From JANXXV01 sp038230275 (lineage in GTDB: Bacteria; Acidobacteriota; Terriglobia; Bryobacterales; Bryobacteraceae): a stretch of DNA of 24,963 nt. The translations under genes were made by a program, and so were the position numbers. Each line of letters opens with the position of its first letter. Within the stretch, counting starts at the first letter, position 1. Below are positions 7,788-15,902 of the stretch, piece by piece. Under the pieces are notes generated by a model that searched no databases, was not told where the DNA came from, and worked only from the letters and a program-made list of their open reading frames with translations. The stretch covers positions 1 to 24,963 of the forward strand of contig JBBRNO010000097.1 in assembly GCA_038230275.1 (NCBI GenBank), written 5' to 3'.

Positions 7788-9218
7788 GTGCGCAAGCTCT
7801 GGATTGCCTGGTTGGTGATTTGCGACGTGTTGAACGGCCAGACATTCTGGCCGACAAACGGCTGGCGGGAAGCGCTGCCTGAGTCGCAAGGCATCGATTC
7901 CCAGGTGCTTTCGCAGGCGATCGATCAGCGTCCGCCGGGCTTGCACAGCGTGCTGGTGATCCGTCACGGCTACGTGGTTCTGGACAGTTACTTCTATCCG
8001 TTCCCGCACGGCACCGTGCACGATGCAGCCTCCGTCACCAAGAGCATCACATCGGCGATTGTCGGGGTGGCCGTTGATCAGGGGCTTGTGAAGATATCAC
8101 AGCCGGCATTCGCGAATTCGAAGATCACGGTGGAGAATCTACTGACCATGACGCCTGGATTGGAATGCGGCTTCAAGCCCGGCGAGCAGGAACTGGCGGA
8201 GATGAAGCTCTCGGCGAATTTTGTGGACTACGCAACGCATCTGCCGGTGAAATACGATCCGGGTGCAAAGTTCGGCTATTGCAGTCCTGGGTTTCATCTG
8301 CTGTCTTCCATCGTCTCCGCGGCGGCGCATAGCAGCGAGTTGGAGTTTGGCAGAAAGTATTTGTTTGAACCACTTGGCATCAAAGACATCGTTTGGCCCA
8401 GCGATCCGCAAGGCATCACGCATGGTTGGGGCAACAGCCATTTCCATCCGCGCGACTTCGCCAAAATCGGCTATCTGTATCTACATGGCGGCGAGTGGGA
8501 TGGCAAGCGCATTCTCTCGGCGGATTGGATCAAACAGTCCATTGCACGCCACTCCGATGCGCGGCCGAACGTAGGGTATGGATATGGATGGTGGCTCTAC
8601 AATGAGCAACAGCCACGGTGGTTCGAAGCATTCGGGCGCGGCGGGCAGAAGATTATGGTGCTACCCGGGGAAGACATGATTGTCGTGATGACGGGCGGTG
8701 GTTATGACGCCGGCAAGATCGCTCCGTTGATTTTGCAGTCGATCAAATCAGACAAGCCGCTGGCCCCGAATCCGCAGGCGCACAGGCAATTGGAGTCGAA
8801 GGTGAAGGCTGCCGTGCGCGCACCACAACCTACGCCGATCGGTATCCTGTCCAGCGCGTTCGTGAATAGGAGATACGCGCTTGATCCCAATTCGATCCGG
8901 CTCGAAAATATCTCGCTCGCGTTGATCAAACACGGTGGCCGGTTTGAAGTGAAATTGAGGCTGCTGGGCAATGAGTTGACTGTCCCGGTCGGTCTGGACG
9001 GCGTGTATCGAACCTCGCCCGGCGGCCCGCTGCAGCTTCCGATTGGCGCCATGGGGCATTGGATCACGCAGCGCGAGTTTCTGCTCGATCTCAATTTCAT
9101 CGCCAACATCAATCACTACACGTTCGCGATGAAGTTCGATGGCGACAATGTGGAGATCACCGCCAACGAGGCCTCTGGCCTGGCGAAGAACCTCAAGATT
9201 ACTGGCCGCTCATACTAA
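7788..9218 (+). CDS. beta-lactamase-fold serine hydrolase, exported
   Basis: This is a class C beta-lactamase/penicillin-binding-protein-like serine hydrolase (Beta-lactamase family PF00144). GTG 7788 is chosen because GGAGGG sits seven bases upstream and because it gives a hydrophobic signal peptide (RKLWIAWLVICDVLNGQ). TTG 7773 and GTG 7782 are in-frame alternatives. The nucleophile motif SVTK places Ser82 and Lys85. The second motif is GYCSPGF, where most relatives have YSNxGY, and a third GRGGQ stretch precedes VVMTGGGYD. A C-terminal region of about 130 residues lies beyond the catalytic domain, with a beta-rich look. Family members act as esterases, peptidases or beta-lactamases, so antibiotic resistance should not be assumed. 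Linkage to the sulfatase suggests periplasmic substrate processing. The 3' end overlaps the convergent pdxA2-like gene by 20 bases. Confidence 0.88.
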   Translation: MRKLWIAWLVICDVLNGQTFWPTNGWREALPESQGIDSQVLSQAIDQRPPGLHSVLVIRHGYVVLDSYFYPFPHGTVHDAASVTKSITSAIVGVAVDQGLVKISQPAFANSKITVENLLTMTPGLECGFKPGEQELAEMKLSANFVDYATHLPVKYDPGAKFGYCSPGFHLLSSIVSAAAHSSELEFGRKYLFEPLGIKDIVWPSDPQGITHGWGNSHFHPRDFAKIGYLYLHGGEWDGKRILSADWIKQSIARHSDARPNVGYGYGWWLYNEQQPRWFEAFGRGGQKIMVLPGEDMIVVMTGGGYDAGKIAPLILQSIKSDKPLAPNPQAHRQLESKVKAAVRAPQPTPIGILSSAFVNRRYALDPNSIRLENISLALIKHGGRFEVKLRLLGNELTVPVGLDGVYRTSPGGPLQLPIGAMGHWITQREFLLDLNFIANINHYTFAMKFDGDNVEITANEASGLAKNLKITGRSY

Positions 9219-10146
9219 CCGCGAACTCGAAAGCGCGGATCAGGCTGACGGTGGAAGCAATTCCCTGTCCGGCGATATCGAAGGCCGTCCCGTGGTCTAC
9301 CGACGTTCGAATAATCGGCAACCCCAACGCCACGTTCACACCGCCTTCGAAATCGAGCAACTTCAGCGGCACATGCCCCTGGTCGTGATACATGCAGACG
9401 ATGGCATCGAATTTCTTCTTGCGCACAGCCATGTAGAACACGGTGTCCGGCGGAAATGGACCATCCACGGGCATGCCCTCCGCCTGCGCCCATTCGACGG
9501 CAGGGCGAATCTCTTCGATTTCTTCCCTGCCAAACAGACCGTTCTCGCCGGCGTGAGGATTCAAGCCCGCCACGGCAATGCGTGGATTGGGTTTGAGCTT
9601 ACTCACTGCGTCGGTGGTCAGCCGGAGGATGGTGCAGATCCGTTCTTTCTTGGCGGCATGAATGGCATGCTGCAAAGATACGTGCGTACTCACGTGGGTG
9701 ACAATCAGCTGGTCGGAAGCCAGCATGATGGTTACATCGCTGACGCCGCAGAGTGCGCCAATCAATTCCGTGTGTCCGACAAACGCCGGATCGGTCAACT
9801 GTGTTGCCTCCTTGTTCATCGGCAGCGTCACCATGGCCGCAATCGTTCCGGCGAGTGCCGCCTTGGTGGCGGCCACTACGTATTCCCGCGCGGCGAATCC
9901 CGCTTTTTTGCTGAGCACCCCCGGCGTTACGTCTTCGCGCGTGAGCAGGCCGTGATCGATAACGTTTAACCCGCCGGGGCCGATCTTCACGCAGAAGCCG
10001 AGCTTTTGGTTGTAGAACTCCAGCGCCGCCACGTCTCCGAAGACCACAAACGGATGCTTAATCTCACCCTGCTGATAGGCCTTGAGCAGAATCTCCGGAC
10101 CAACGCCGCTGGCGTCGCCCATTGTGATGCCGTAGAGTTTATCCAT
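9199..10146 (-). CDS. pdxA2: PdxA2-like 4-phospho-D-threonate/erythronate dehydrogenase
   Basis: This 315-residue NAD-dependent, metal-dependent dehydrogenase is of the PdxA family. It has ITMGDASGVGPEI at the N-terminus, LPMNKEA, GHTELIG, GLNPHAGENGLFG and the metal-binding MYHDQGHVPLKLL motif. PdxA proper makes a pyridoxal phosphate precursor. The PdxA2 paralogues found beside DUF1537 kinases oxidise 4-phospho-D-threonate or -erythronate, which then loses CO2 to give dihydroxyacetone phosphate. This gene overlaps the upstream DUF1537 kinase by eight bases, which argues for the catabolic role. A vitamin B6 role cannot be excluded from sequence alone if no other pdxA exists in the genome. Confidence 0.85.
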   Translation of the reverse strand: MDKLYGITMGDASGVGPEILLKAYQQGEIKHPFVVFGDVAALEFYNQKLGFCVKIGPGGLNVIDHGLLTREDVTPGVLSKKAGFAAREYVVAATKAALAGTIAAMVTLPMNKEATQLTDPAFVGHTELIGALCGVSDVTIMLASDQLIVTHVSTHVSLQHAIHAAKKERICTILRLTTDAVSKLKPNPRIAVAGLNPHAGENGLFGREEIEEIRPAVEWAQAEGMPVDGPFPPDTVFYMAVRKKKFDAIVCMYHDQGHVPLKLLDFEGGVNVALGLPIIRTSVDHGTAFDIAGQGIASTVSLIRAFEFAVSMSGQ

Positions 10147-11131
10147 ATAGCTTCTTTTGAACCTGAGTCAAGATGTCAATTTCTCCAAATCCTCCTGCTT
10201 TTGTGATGAGGTAAATCTCTCGGCCGCCGATAGCCACTCGAGATATCGGCACCCCGGTCACCACTTCTCCCACCGGCCGGATTGGCGGAAACCCGACAGC
10301 TTTGAGCATCCCATATGCCGTATCGCCGCCGCAGACCAGCACCGCATCGTAGCTGGCGCGCTGCAGTGCCACGCGAATTTTGCGGCCATTCTCATCGGCT
10401 ATCTGCATAGGGGATTGTCCCGCTTGCGGACTCCATCGCACCACGGTCCAATGTTCATCTTGCGCCAGGTGTTCGATCTGGCGTGCGGAAGCATCGTGCA
10501 GGCTGCCGTTCATGACAAGGCACGAACGGATCCGCGGGAGAAGTAATTTTCCATGGCGCTCGATTTCCAGGTTTTGTGCCAACTTGCCGGCCAGTGCGCC
10601 AGTCCCCGCTGCCAAACTGGGTGAAGCGGCTAAAAGAATGCGGCGCGATGCCTCTTCCACGTCCTCTTCCACATCGCAGAAACTGCCCGCAGGCACGCGG
10701 CTGCCGGTGATAGGGTTCAGCGGATCCCGCGCAAAGCTGGTCTGCTCCAGCAGCACGCCGTTCACATACAACAAGCCTTCCATTACCGTCCGTCCCATGG
10801 CAGGATAAGCCGGCGCATAGATCAGGCGGCGAGCGTAGAATCCGGCAAGGGCATCGAGTTCCGCTGCGATGTTTCCGCGCAGGGTGGAGTCTGTCTTCTT
10901 GTAGATGAGCCGCAATCCCGGCTGATTCGCCTGCCCTAACGCGCGGGTGATTTGTGCCGCCGCCATCTCCGGGGCCAGATGCCGGGTTTCCGTGTCGATC
11001 ACCAGCACGGCCTCTGTGGACTGCAATGCCGCGTTCGTAGTGATGACACTGGCGATCCCTTCGCCGGCAAACTTCGCTCCCACTTCCAATGCGCCGGTCA
11101 GGTCGTCGGCCAACACCAACACCTGCGTCAT
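10139..11131 (-). CDS. dtnK: four-carbon acid-sugar kinase (DUF1537; D-threonate kinase-like)
   Basis: This is a cytosolic kinase of the former DUF1537 family, now known to phosphorylate four-carbon acid sugars such as D-threonate, D-erythronate or over-oxidised sugars. The N-terminal substrate domain has VLADDLTGALEVGAKF (residues about 6-21), the conserved KKTDSTLRGNIAAEL, and APAYPAMGRTV. The C-terminal nucleotide-binding domain has LVCGGDTAYGMLKA and ends with LITKAGGFGEIDIL. The 330 residues are short compared with many members of about 400-420. The shortening appears to lie in the middle between the two domains. It starts seven bases after the GH3 gene and overlaps the pdxA2-like gene. 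The exact substrate (threonate or erythronate) is inferred only from the partner. Confidence 0.87.
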   Translation of the reverse strand: MTQVLVLADDLTGALEVGAKFAGEGIASVITTNAALQSTEAVLVIDTETRHLAPEMAAAQITRALGQANQPGLRLIYKKTDSTLRGNIAAELDALAGFYARRLIYAPAYPAMGRTVMEGLLYVNGVLLEQTSFARDPLNPITGSRVPAGSFCDVEEDVEEASRRILLAASPSLAAGTGALAGKLAQNLEIERHGKLLLPRIRSCLVMNGSLHDASARQIEHLAQDEHWTVVRWSPQAGQSPMQIADENGRKIRVALQRASYDAVLVCGGDTAYGMLKAVGFPPIRPVGEVVTGVPISRVAIGGREIYLITKAGGFGEIDILTQVQKKLYG

Positions 11132-11138
11132 CGCCTTG

Positions 11139-12926
11139 TCATCGCCGTGTGGTTACGATGCCCTCGCCGTAGGCGGCAAAGCCGGGGATGGAAACCGGAA
11201 GCTTTCCGGTGATGGGAATATCGCGATAGAGCGCCTTCACCACCGAACCTTCCGCGGGCGGCGCCACACTGTACGTTGTCATATACGCGGCAACTTCGGG
11301 AAAGCTTCGCAACAAGTACGGACTGCCCAAAGCAACCAGCACCACCGGCACTTTGGTGCTCAGCAGAGCCGTCATCAGAGAAGGGAAATTTCCGGCCATG
11401 GCGGCCTTTCCTTTGTACTCGCTGGAAGAAACGAAGGCAGCTACGACGTTCGTCTCGCAGTCCGGCATCTTTTGGACGGCCTGCTCCAGTTCGATGGCAG
11501 GCGCAATCGGATCCAGCACCACGTAGCGTGTGTCTTTGGACCGCTTCAACAGTTCGTCCTGCAGCCGCCGCCCCTGCTGGCTACCCCGGCTCTCGGTCAA
11601 GATAAACCAGCAGGCCTTCTCGGCGTTCTTCAGTGGCACAAGCGAGTCGTCATTTTTCACCAGCGTGATCGCGCGGTCCGTAGTTTCCTGCGCTTTATCG
11701 GCGGCCTCCGGCGATTCGATGACGTCGCTAATCTCTTCGACGTTGACGAACCGGACGCGGTCCAGTCCAACGCGGGCTTTCGCCGCCAGCACTTTCGCCG
11801 TGCTTTCTTCGATTCGCTTGCGGGAGATCCGGCCGGCGCGCACCGCGTTCAATACGGCGCGAATCACTTCCTCCGGATTCGAAGGCATCAGCAGTACGTC
11901 GGCGCCAGCCTCTAGCGCCCGCACCGCGGCTTCGCCCGGCGGGAACTGCCTGGAGAGCCCCTGCATGTCTAACGCATCGGTCACAATCAGGCCGTTGAAC
12001 TTAAGATCATTGCGCAGCAGTCCGGTGAGAACAGCAGGGGAAATGGTGGCCGGGATCTCGGGCTTTTCCAGCGCTGGCACGGCCACGTGTGCGGTCATCA
12101 CCGCATCCACTCCGCTGGCGATGGCCGCTCGGAATGGAACCAGTTCCATGGCGTCCATACGGGGCCGATCCGCACTGATGGACGGCATGCCCACGTGGCT
12201 ATCGACATTGGTATCGCCGTGTCCGGGAAAGTGCTTCACCGTTACCAGAACCCGTTCTTTCGGATCTGAATGCGCGCCTTCGATGAACGCCTTCACCTGT
12301 GCCGCGACGTCTTGCGGGTTCTCCCCGAACGAGCGGGTGTTGATAATCGGGTTATCGGGATTGTTGTTCACATCCGCATCGGGAGCGAACACCCATTGCA
12401 CCCCCAAGGCACGCGCCTCACGGGCGGTGGCCGCGCCCAGGTATCTGGTCAGCGCCAGATCACGGGCAGCGCCGTATGCCATCAGGTGCGGAAACTTGGT
12501 GGTGCCTGAGACACGCATGGAAGCACCGCGTTCAAAATCCGCGCCGACAATCAAGGGAATGCGCGCAAACCGCTGTAGCCGGTTCAGGAACGATGCCATG
12601 GCATACGGTTCGGCATTGCGCACCGATCCGTTCACCACGCGGTTCACCACGATGATGCCGCCAACGCCAACGTCCCGCACCTGATGAACGAAATCGCGAT
12701 ACGCGGCGGAGCGGGAACTGGGCGCCTCGCCATAAGAGGTGATGACAATCAACTGCGCCACCATGCTATGCAGCGTCATCTGCTTCATGGACCTCTGCGC
12801 CCATAACCTGTCGTGCGACGGTACGCCGGCCGCCGTTTTCGCGTTTGGTATCTTAGCCGGTGGACTTACCGGATAGACCGCCAAGGCAGTGCAGAAGAAG
12901 GCGGCCAGTATCCTACAATGCGACAT
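11139..12926 (-). CDS. secreted GH3 glycosidase, NagZ-like beta-N-acetylhexosaminidase
   Basis: This 595-residue glycoside hydrolase is of family 3. An N-terminal signal (SHCRILAAFFCTALAVYPV) suggests export, unlike cytosolic NagZ of enterobacteria. The TIM-barrel domain spans about 40-395 and contains VGADFERG, the NagZ-subfamily loop KHFPGHGDT at 231-239 with the following DSH (the catalytic His is in this loop), and the nucleophile Asp317 in LIVTDALDM. A C-terminal alpha/beta domain (about 420-595) matches the GH3_C layout seen in two-domain NagZ proteins such as Bacillus NagZ. It probably releases N-acetylglucosamine from muropeptides or chitin-type oligomers. It is seven bases upstream of the DUF1537 kinase and 15 bases downstream of a response-regulator gene. 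Confidence 0.88.
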   Translation of the reverse strand: MSHCRILAAFFCTALAVYPVSPPAKIPNAKTAAGVPSHDRLWAQRSMKQMTLHSMVAQLIVITSYGEAPSSRSAAYRDFVHQVRDVGVGGIIVVNRVVNGSVRNAEPYAMASFLNRLQRFARIPLIVGADFERGASMRVSGTTKFPHLMAYGAARDLALTRYLGAATAREARALGVQWVFAPDADVNNNPDNPIINTRSFGENPQDVAAQVKAFIEGAHSDPKERVLVTVKHFPGHGDTNVDSHVGMPSISADRPRMDAMELVPFRAAIASGVDAVMTAHVAVPALEKPEIPATISPAVLTGLLRNDLKFNGLIVTDALDMQGLSRQFPPGEAAVRALEAGADVLLMPSNPEEVIRAVLNAVRAGRISRKRIEESTAKVLAAKARVGLDRVRFVNVEEISDVIESPEAADKAQETTDRAITLVKNDDSLVPLKNAEKACWFILTESRGSQQGRRLQDELLKRSKDTRYVVLDPIAPAIELEQAVQKMPDCETNVVAAFVSSSEYKGKAAMAGNFPSLMTALLSTKVPVVLVALGSPYLLRSFPEVAAYMTTYSVAPPAEGSVVKALYRDIPITGKLPVSIPGFAAYGEGIVTTRR

Positions 12927-12941
12927 GCCTACAGTGTATGC

Positions 12942-13397
12942 TTAGACCGCCTTGTGCTTGGCCTTTGTAGCGAGTGACTGCGAACGAGCCGGCTTCTTCG
13001 GTATTTTGACGCGAAGCAGGCGATTGACGGCGCGAATGAGATGCGCGACCTCATTATTACTCTTTGCCAATACGACGTCGGCACCGGTGTTCTGTTCGTT
13101 GAGGCCAAGCGCCTCCACCATACCCGAAACCAGGACGGTGGGCGTGCCGGGACGGTGAACCTGAATTTGCGCGATTACCTCCGCGCCGTTCATTCGCGGC
13201 ATCTTGTAATCGGTCACTACAAGGTCGAAGCTGCCGTTCGTAAATAGTTCCATGCCATCTTCTCCGCAGCTGGCAATCGCAGTTGCGTAGCCCTGCTCTT
13301 CCAGTACGGTCTTCCGCGCCTGCAGGCCTTGCCGGTTATCATCGATGAGCAATATTTTGAGGAGGGGAGCAGGGGAAGCGGCTTTGGAGAATTTCAT
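12942..13397 (-). CDS. single-domain response regulator (CheY-like receiver)
   Basis: This 151-residue protein consists of one receiver domain (about 13-130) plus a basic, lysine-rich tail (KIPKKPARSQSLATKAKHK). It shows the acidic pair Asp19-Asp20 (LLIDDN), phosphoacceptor Asp63 (VVTDYKMP), the Ser of VLVSG and the conserved lysine of VLAKSN. No output domain is present, so it would signal through protein contacts. No histidine kinase gene is in the window. It lies 15 bases upstream of the GH3 gene on the same strand and could lead that transcript, though a regulatory connection is only suggested by position. Confidence 0.88.
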   Translation of the reverse strand: MKFSKAASPAPLLKILLIDDNRQGLQARKTVLEEQGYATAIASCGEDGMELFTNGSFDLVVTDYKMPRMNGAEVIAQIQVHRPGTPTVLVSGMVEALGLNEQNTGADVVLAKSNNEVAHLIRAVNRLLRVKIPKKPARSQSLATKAKHKAV

Positions 13398-13494
13398 GGA
13401 CCACGTGAAGGTAACAGAGCCGTAACCAGACTGTCAACGGAATCGTATCAGCTTCAAAAGTGGTCAGATCCAATGCTTGACTTTAGTACCAGAC

Positions 13495-14622
13495 TTACTC
13501 CACAGCACGCGGGGCGTTGTACCCCGCCTTTGCGACGACGGTGTACTTCATCGGCTTACCCTTTTCATCGGTTACGCGCAACGGTTCACCAGTCGCGGGA
13601 TTCACCAGGTCTACCTTAATTCGGCGGTACTTCCCGTCTTTGGCAGTGTTGGACGGCGCGTACGCCAATGAATACTGGTTGCGCAGCGCCTCATGAATGG
13701 CGCGAAAGATGCTTGGGAATTCGCCGTAGAAACGGGGGAAGAACGCCTGCCCGCCGGATTCCTTTGAGAACGTCCGCAACTGATTATCAGCCTGCAGGAA
13801 GTCAAGGCGGTCAATGGAGCCCATGGCGCCGCGGGCGTCATAATACTCCCGCAATGCCTGCATAAGGCCGAGCGAATAAACGGGCACGCCGGCGGTCTGA
13901 ATGATCTTGCGGGTTTTGTCGAAAGTGAGTTTGCTGAACGTATCGATGCCCGATGAGATCAGCACGATGGCCTTGCGGCCTTCAATCTCAGACATGCGAT
14001 CAGCAGTGTCCGTCAACGCGTCGAACAGATTCGATTCCGAGAATGCCGCGATGCGCAGGCGCTGCATGGCTTCCTGGGTCTGCCCGCGGTTGGTGGTGAA
14101 GTCGGACAGGGTTTCGGCGCGCAGATCGTAGGCCACGATGGCTACGAAATCGTCGGGCTTTAGCGTCTCGATAAAGCCGTAGGCGGCAGTCAGCGTCTGA
14201 TACCAGCTTTCGGTGTAGTAGCTCTGGTAGCGGTTACTGAACTCGATCACCATGCAAACTGTCATGGGGGCTTCACCCAGGCCGAAGTTGGTGATGGTCT
14301 GGGGCACGTTATCTTCCAGCACGCGGAAGTTGCCGCGCGGGATATTTGGAATGAAGCGTCCATTCTTATCCAGCACCGACACATCCACCGTGACTGCCGT
14401 GACATCGCTCTTGAAACTGGGGCCGTCGGGCAGGCGATCTTCCTTCTTACCGAACTTGGAAGGGATTTTCGGCAAGTCCGCCTCGGCCGGCTGGCCATCC
14501 TTCTTACGCGGCTTAGCCACGGTATCGGAACCTTCTTTATTGGGCCCCTGCTGTGCGCTGAGGTGTAGACTCACAAACGTGCCGGCTAGGGTAAGGAAGA
14601 GTGCGATGGAGAGCTTTTTCAT
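13495..14622 (-). CDS. VWFA-related acidobacterial secreted protein
   Basis: This 375-residue exported protein has a clear signal peptide (KKLSIALFLTLAGTFVSLHLSA, cleavage near residue 24) and a charged linker. It then has the N-terminal strand block VDVSVLDKNGRFIPNI..NFRVLEDN typical of the acidobacterial VWFA-related family (TIGR03436). A von Willebrand A-type fold spans about 115-325. The metal site normally reads DxSxS, but here it is IEFSNRYQS, so the first Asp is replaced by Glu and the site may be degenerate. Other family segments are KAIVLISSGIDTFSK and LRNQYSLAYAPSN. The family is abundant in Acidobacteria and its function is unknown. It is not closely linked to flanking genes (97- and 101-base gaps). 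Confidence 0.87.
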   Translation of the reverse strand: MKKLSIALFLTLAGTFVSLHLSAQQGPNKEGSDTVAKPRKKDGQPAEADLPKIPSKFGKKEDRLPDGPSFKSDVTAVTVDVSVLDKNGRFIPNIPRGNFRVLEDNVPQTITNFGLGEAPMTVCMVIEFSNRYQSYYTESWYQTLTAAYGFIETLKPDDFVAIVAYDLRAETLSDFTTNRGQTQEAMQRLRIAAFSESNLFDALTDTADRMSEIEGRKAIVLISSGIDTFSKLTFDKTRKIIQTAGVPVYSLGLMQALREYYDARGAMGSIDRLDFLQADNQLRTFSKESGGQAFFPRFYGEFPSIFRAIHEALRNQYSLAYAPSNTAKDGKYRRIKVDLVNPATGEPLRVTDEKGKPMKYTVVAKAGYNAPRAVE

Positions 14623-14642
14623 TTTGGCTTGGCCTTGAGCGA

Positions 14643-14648
14643 ACTATA
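14643..14648 (-). promoter_or_regulatory. possible -10 element of the VWFA-related gene
   Basis: On the minus strand TATAGT lies 20 bases upstream of the ATG at 14622. No good -35 hexamer is found 16-18 bases further upstream. This is only a pattern match. Confidence 0.25.
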
Positions 14649-14723
14649 CCAGAATACTGACGCGTTGCGGCTGTGGCTGGTTTCGTAGCGGGTTTGGTGG
14701 TTGGCCGGCGTGGTGTCCGGACT

Positions 14724-15485
14724 TCAGTTCACCCAGCGGTCATCGCCGGAACCGCGCTTCTTCAAGTAGACCTGGAACTTCTTTTTTGCCCGCTGCAGCT
14801 TGTAATCCTGATACCAGGAGCCCAACGAAGATAGGAACCCCTGCCGCGGACGGTAGGTTTTCAGGTAGACGTATCCGAAAAGCATTCCGCCCAGGTGAGC
14901 TACATTGCTGACTCCACTACCGCTGCCGCCGAAGGAGCTCATAAACGCGATGGCGCCCATAATCATGACGAAGTATTTCGCCTTGATGGGAAACAGGAAA
15001 CTCATCAGAATTTCGCGATCGGGATAGGTCATCCCAAAGGCGAGCAGCAGGCCATAGATCGCGCCGGACGCGCCGATGGTCCGGGTGTTCATATGATCGC
15101 CGTTGAAGATCAGATTGGCGAGTACCACGCAGAAGCCGGCTCCGATGCCGCACAGAAAATAGTAGTTCAGGAACCGGCGGGTGCCCCACAGCTGCTCCAG
15201 ATCACTACCAAACATCCACAACGCCAACATATTGAACAGAATGTGGCTGAAGCCTAGAGGATCGTGCAGGAACAGGTACGTTACGAACTGCCAGAGTGCA
15301 AAGTGGCGCACCACGTCCTGCGGCACCAGGGCGAAGGGTAAAAAAAATCCCCCGTAGCCGGCGATCACAGCGAAGTAGTTAATGATGAATAGCGTGATGT
15401 TGCTGATGAGCAGCCATTTCACTCCCGTGGAAAAGTATCGGGAGTAGGAAAAGCCGCCCTTGTGGGGTCTGGTGCGGTAGGACAT
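14724..15485 (-). CDS. rhomboid-family intramembrane serine protease
   Basis: This 253-residue polytopic membrane protease has several hydrophobic segments. It shows the oxyanion-region HILFN pair (His81, Asn85) and the catalytic Ser140 in GASGAIYG. The catalytic His197 is in NVAHLGGMLFGY. These match the rhomboid motifs exactly. A cytoplasmic N-terminus of about 23 residues is rich in Arg and Tyr, and the C-terminal tail is very basic (LQRAKKKFQVYLKKRG). It cleaves transmembrane substrates; the targets are unknown. It is followed 49 bases later by nothing on its own strand until the neighbouring small membrane genes upstream, which read toward it. Confidence 0.92.
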   Translation of the reverse strand: MSYRTRPHKGGFSYSRYFSTGVKWLLISNITLFIINYFAVIAGYGGFFLPFALVPQDVVRHFALWQFVTYLFLHDPLGFSHILFNMLALWMFGSDLEQLWGTRRFLNYYFLCGIGAGFCVVLANLIFNGDHMNTRTIGASGAIYGLLLAFGMTYPDREILMSFLFPIKAKYFVMIMGAIAFMSSFGGSGSGVSNVAHLGGMLFGYVYLKTYRPRQGFLSSLGSWYQDYKLQRAKKKFQVYLKKRGSGDDRWVN

Positions 15486-15534
15486 GCTCGACGTCGATCT
15501 TCAATTCAAGAGTATCAGATGACACCTTGATTTC

Positions 15535-15828
15535 TTACGGAAGAATAACGTCGCCGTTCTCCCCTGCTTTGCGAGCGAGGTGTAAAGCGGTGGAATGGGT
15601 TGCAACGGCAAGCGCAAGCCAAACCAGCCAGTGCGATAACAGGCCGCTGGGAATAAAGAATTGACCGGTCCAATTCAAATCCGCGCCTAACCGCCACCCT
15701 GAAAGGACGTAGGCCACCAGAGCCACCGGTTTCAACAAGTAGTGAAACAGCGGAGCGATGTCCTGCGTGTTGGATCTGAATGCTTGTACCAAGCCGGGAG
15801 CGCCGGCGGGAATCATTTTGCCTAACAT
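15535..15828 (-). CDS. small membrane protein, paralogue 1 of a tandem pair
   Basis: I do not recognise a family. The 97 residues contain two hydrophobic segments (about 34-45 and 63-80) around a conserved core, GWRLGADLNWTGQF, followed by GLLSHWLVWLAL. The next gene upstream encodes a protein with almost the same core (GWRLGADLNLTGQF and GLFSHWQVWLAV). The two therefore arose by duplication, which supports both being real genes. Codons at the conserved positions differ between the copies, so selection has acted on the protein. A role in the membrane is inferred only from hydrophobicity. Confidence 0.65.
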   Translation of the reverse strand: MLGKMIPAGAPGLVQAFRSNTQDIAPLFHYLLKPVALVAYVLSGWRLGADLNWTGQFFIPSGLLSHWLVWLALAVATHSTALHLARKAGENGDVILP

Positions 15829-15902
15829 ATTTGGACCCTTGCTGCCAACTTAGATGCAAGTACCTGACGAATAGTTTCCGGTTTACTTCTGCGGAATTAC
15901 TC

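Noticed and set aside
7788..9218. Antibiotic-resistance beta-lactamase.
   Set aside because: The fold family also includes esterases and peptidases, the second motif is atypical, and a long C-terminal extension is present; resistance is not supported.
11530..12684. Long plus-strand open frame of 384 codons opposite the GH3 gene.
   Set aside because: It is antisense to a well-supported gene, rich in Ser/Arg/Thr, and has no family resemblance. The long plus-strand frame at 1081-2205 opposite the aldolase and hemW genes was rejected for the same reason.
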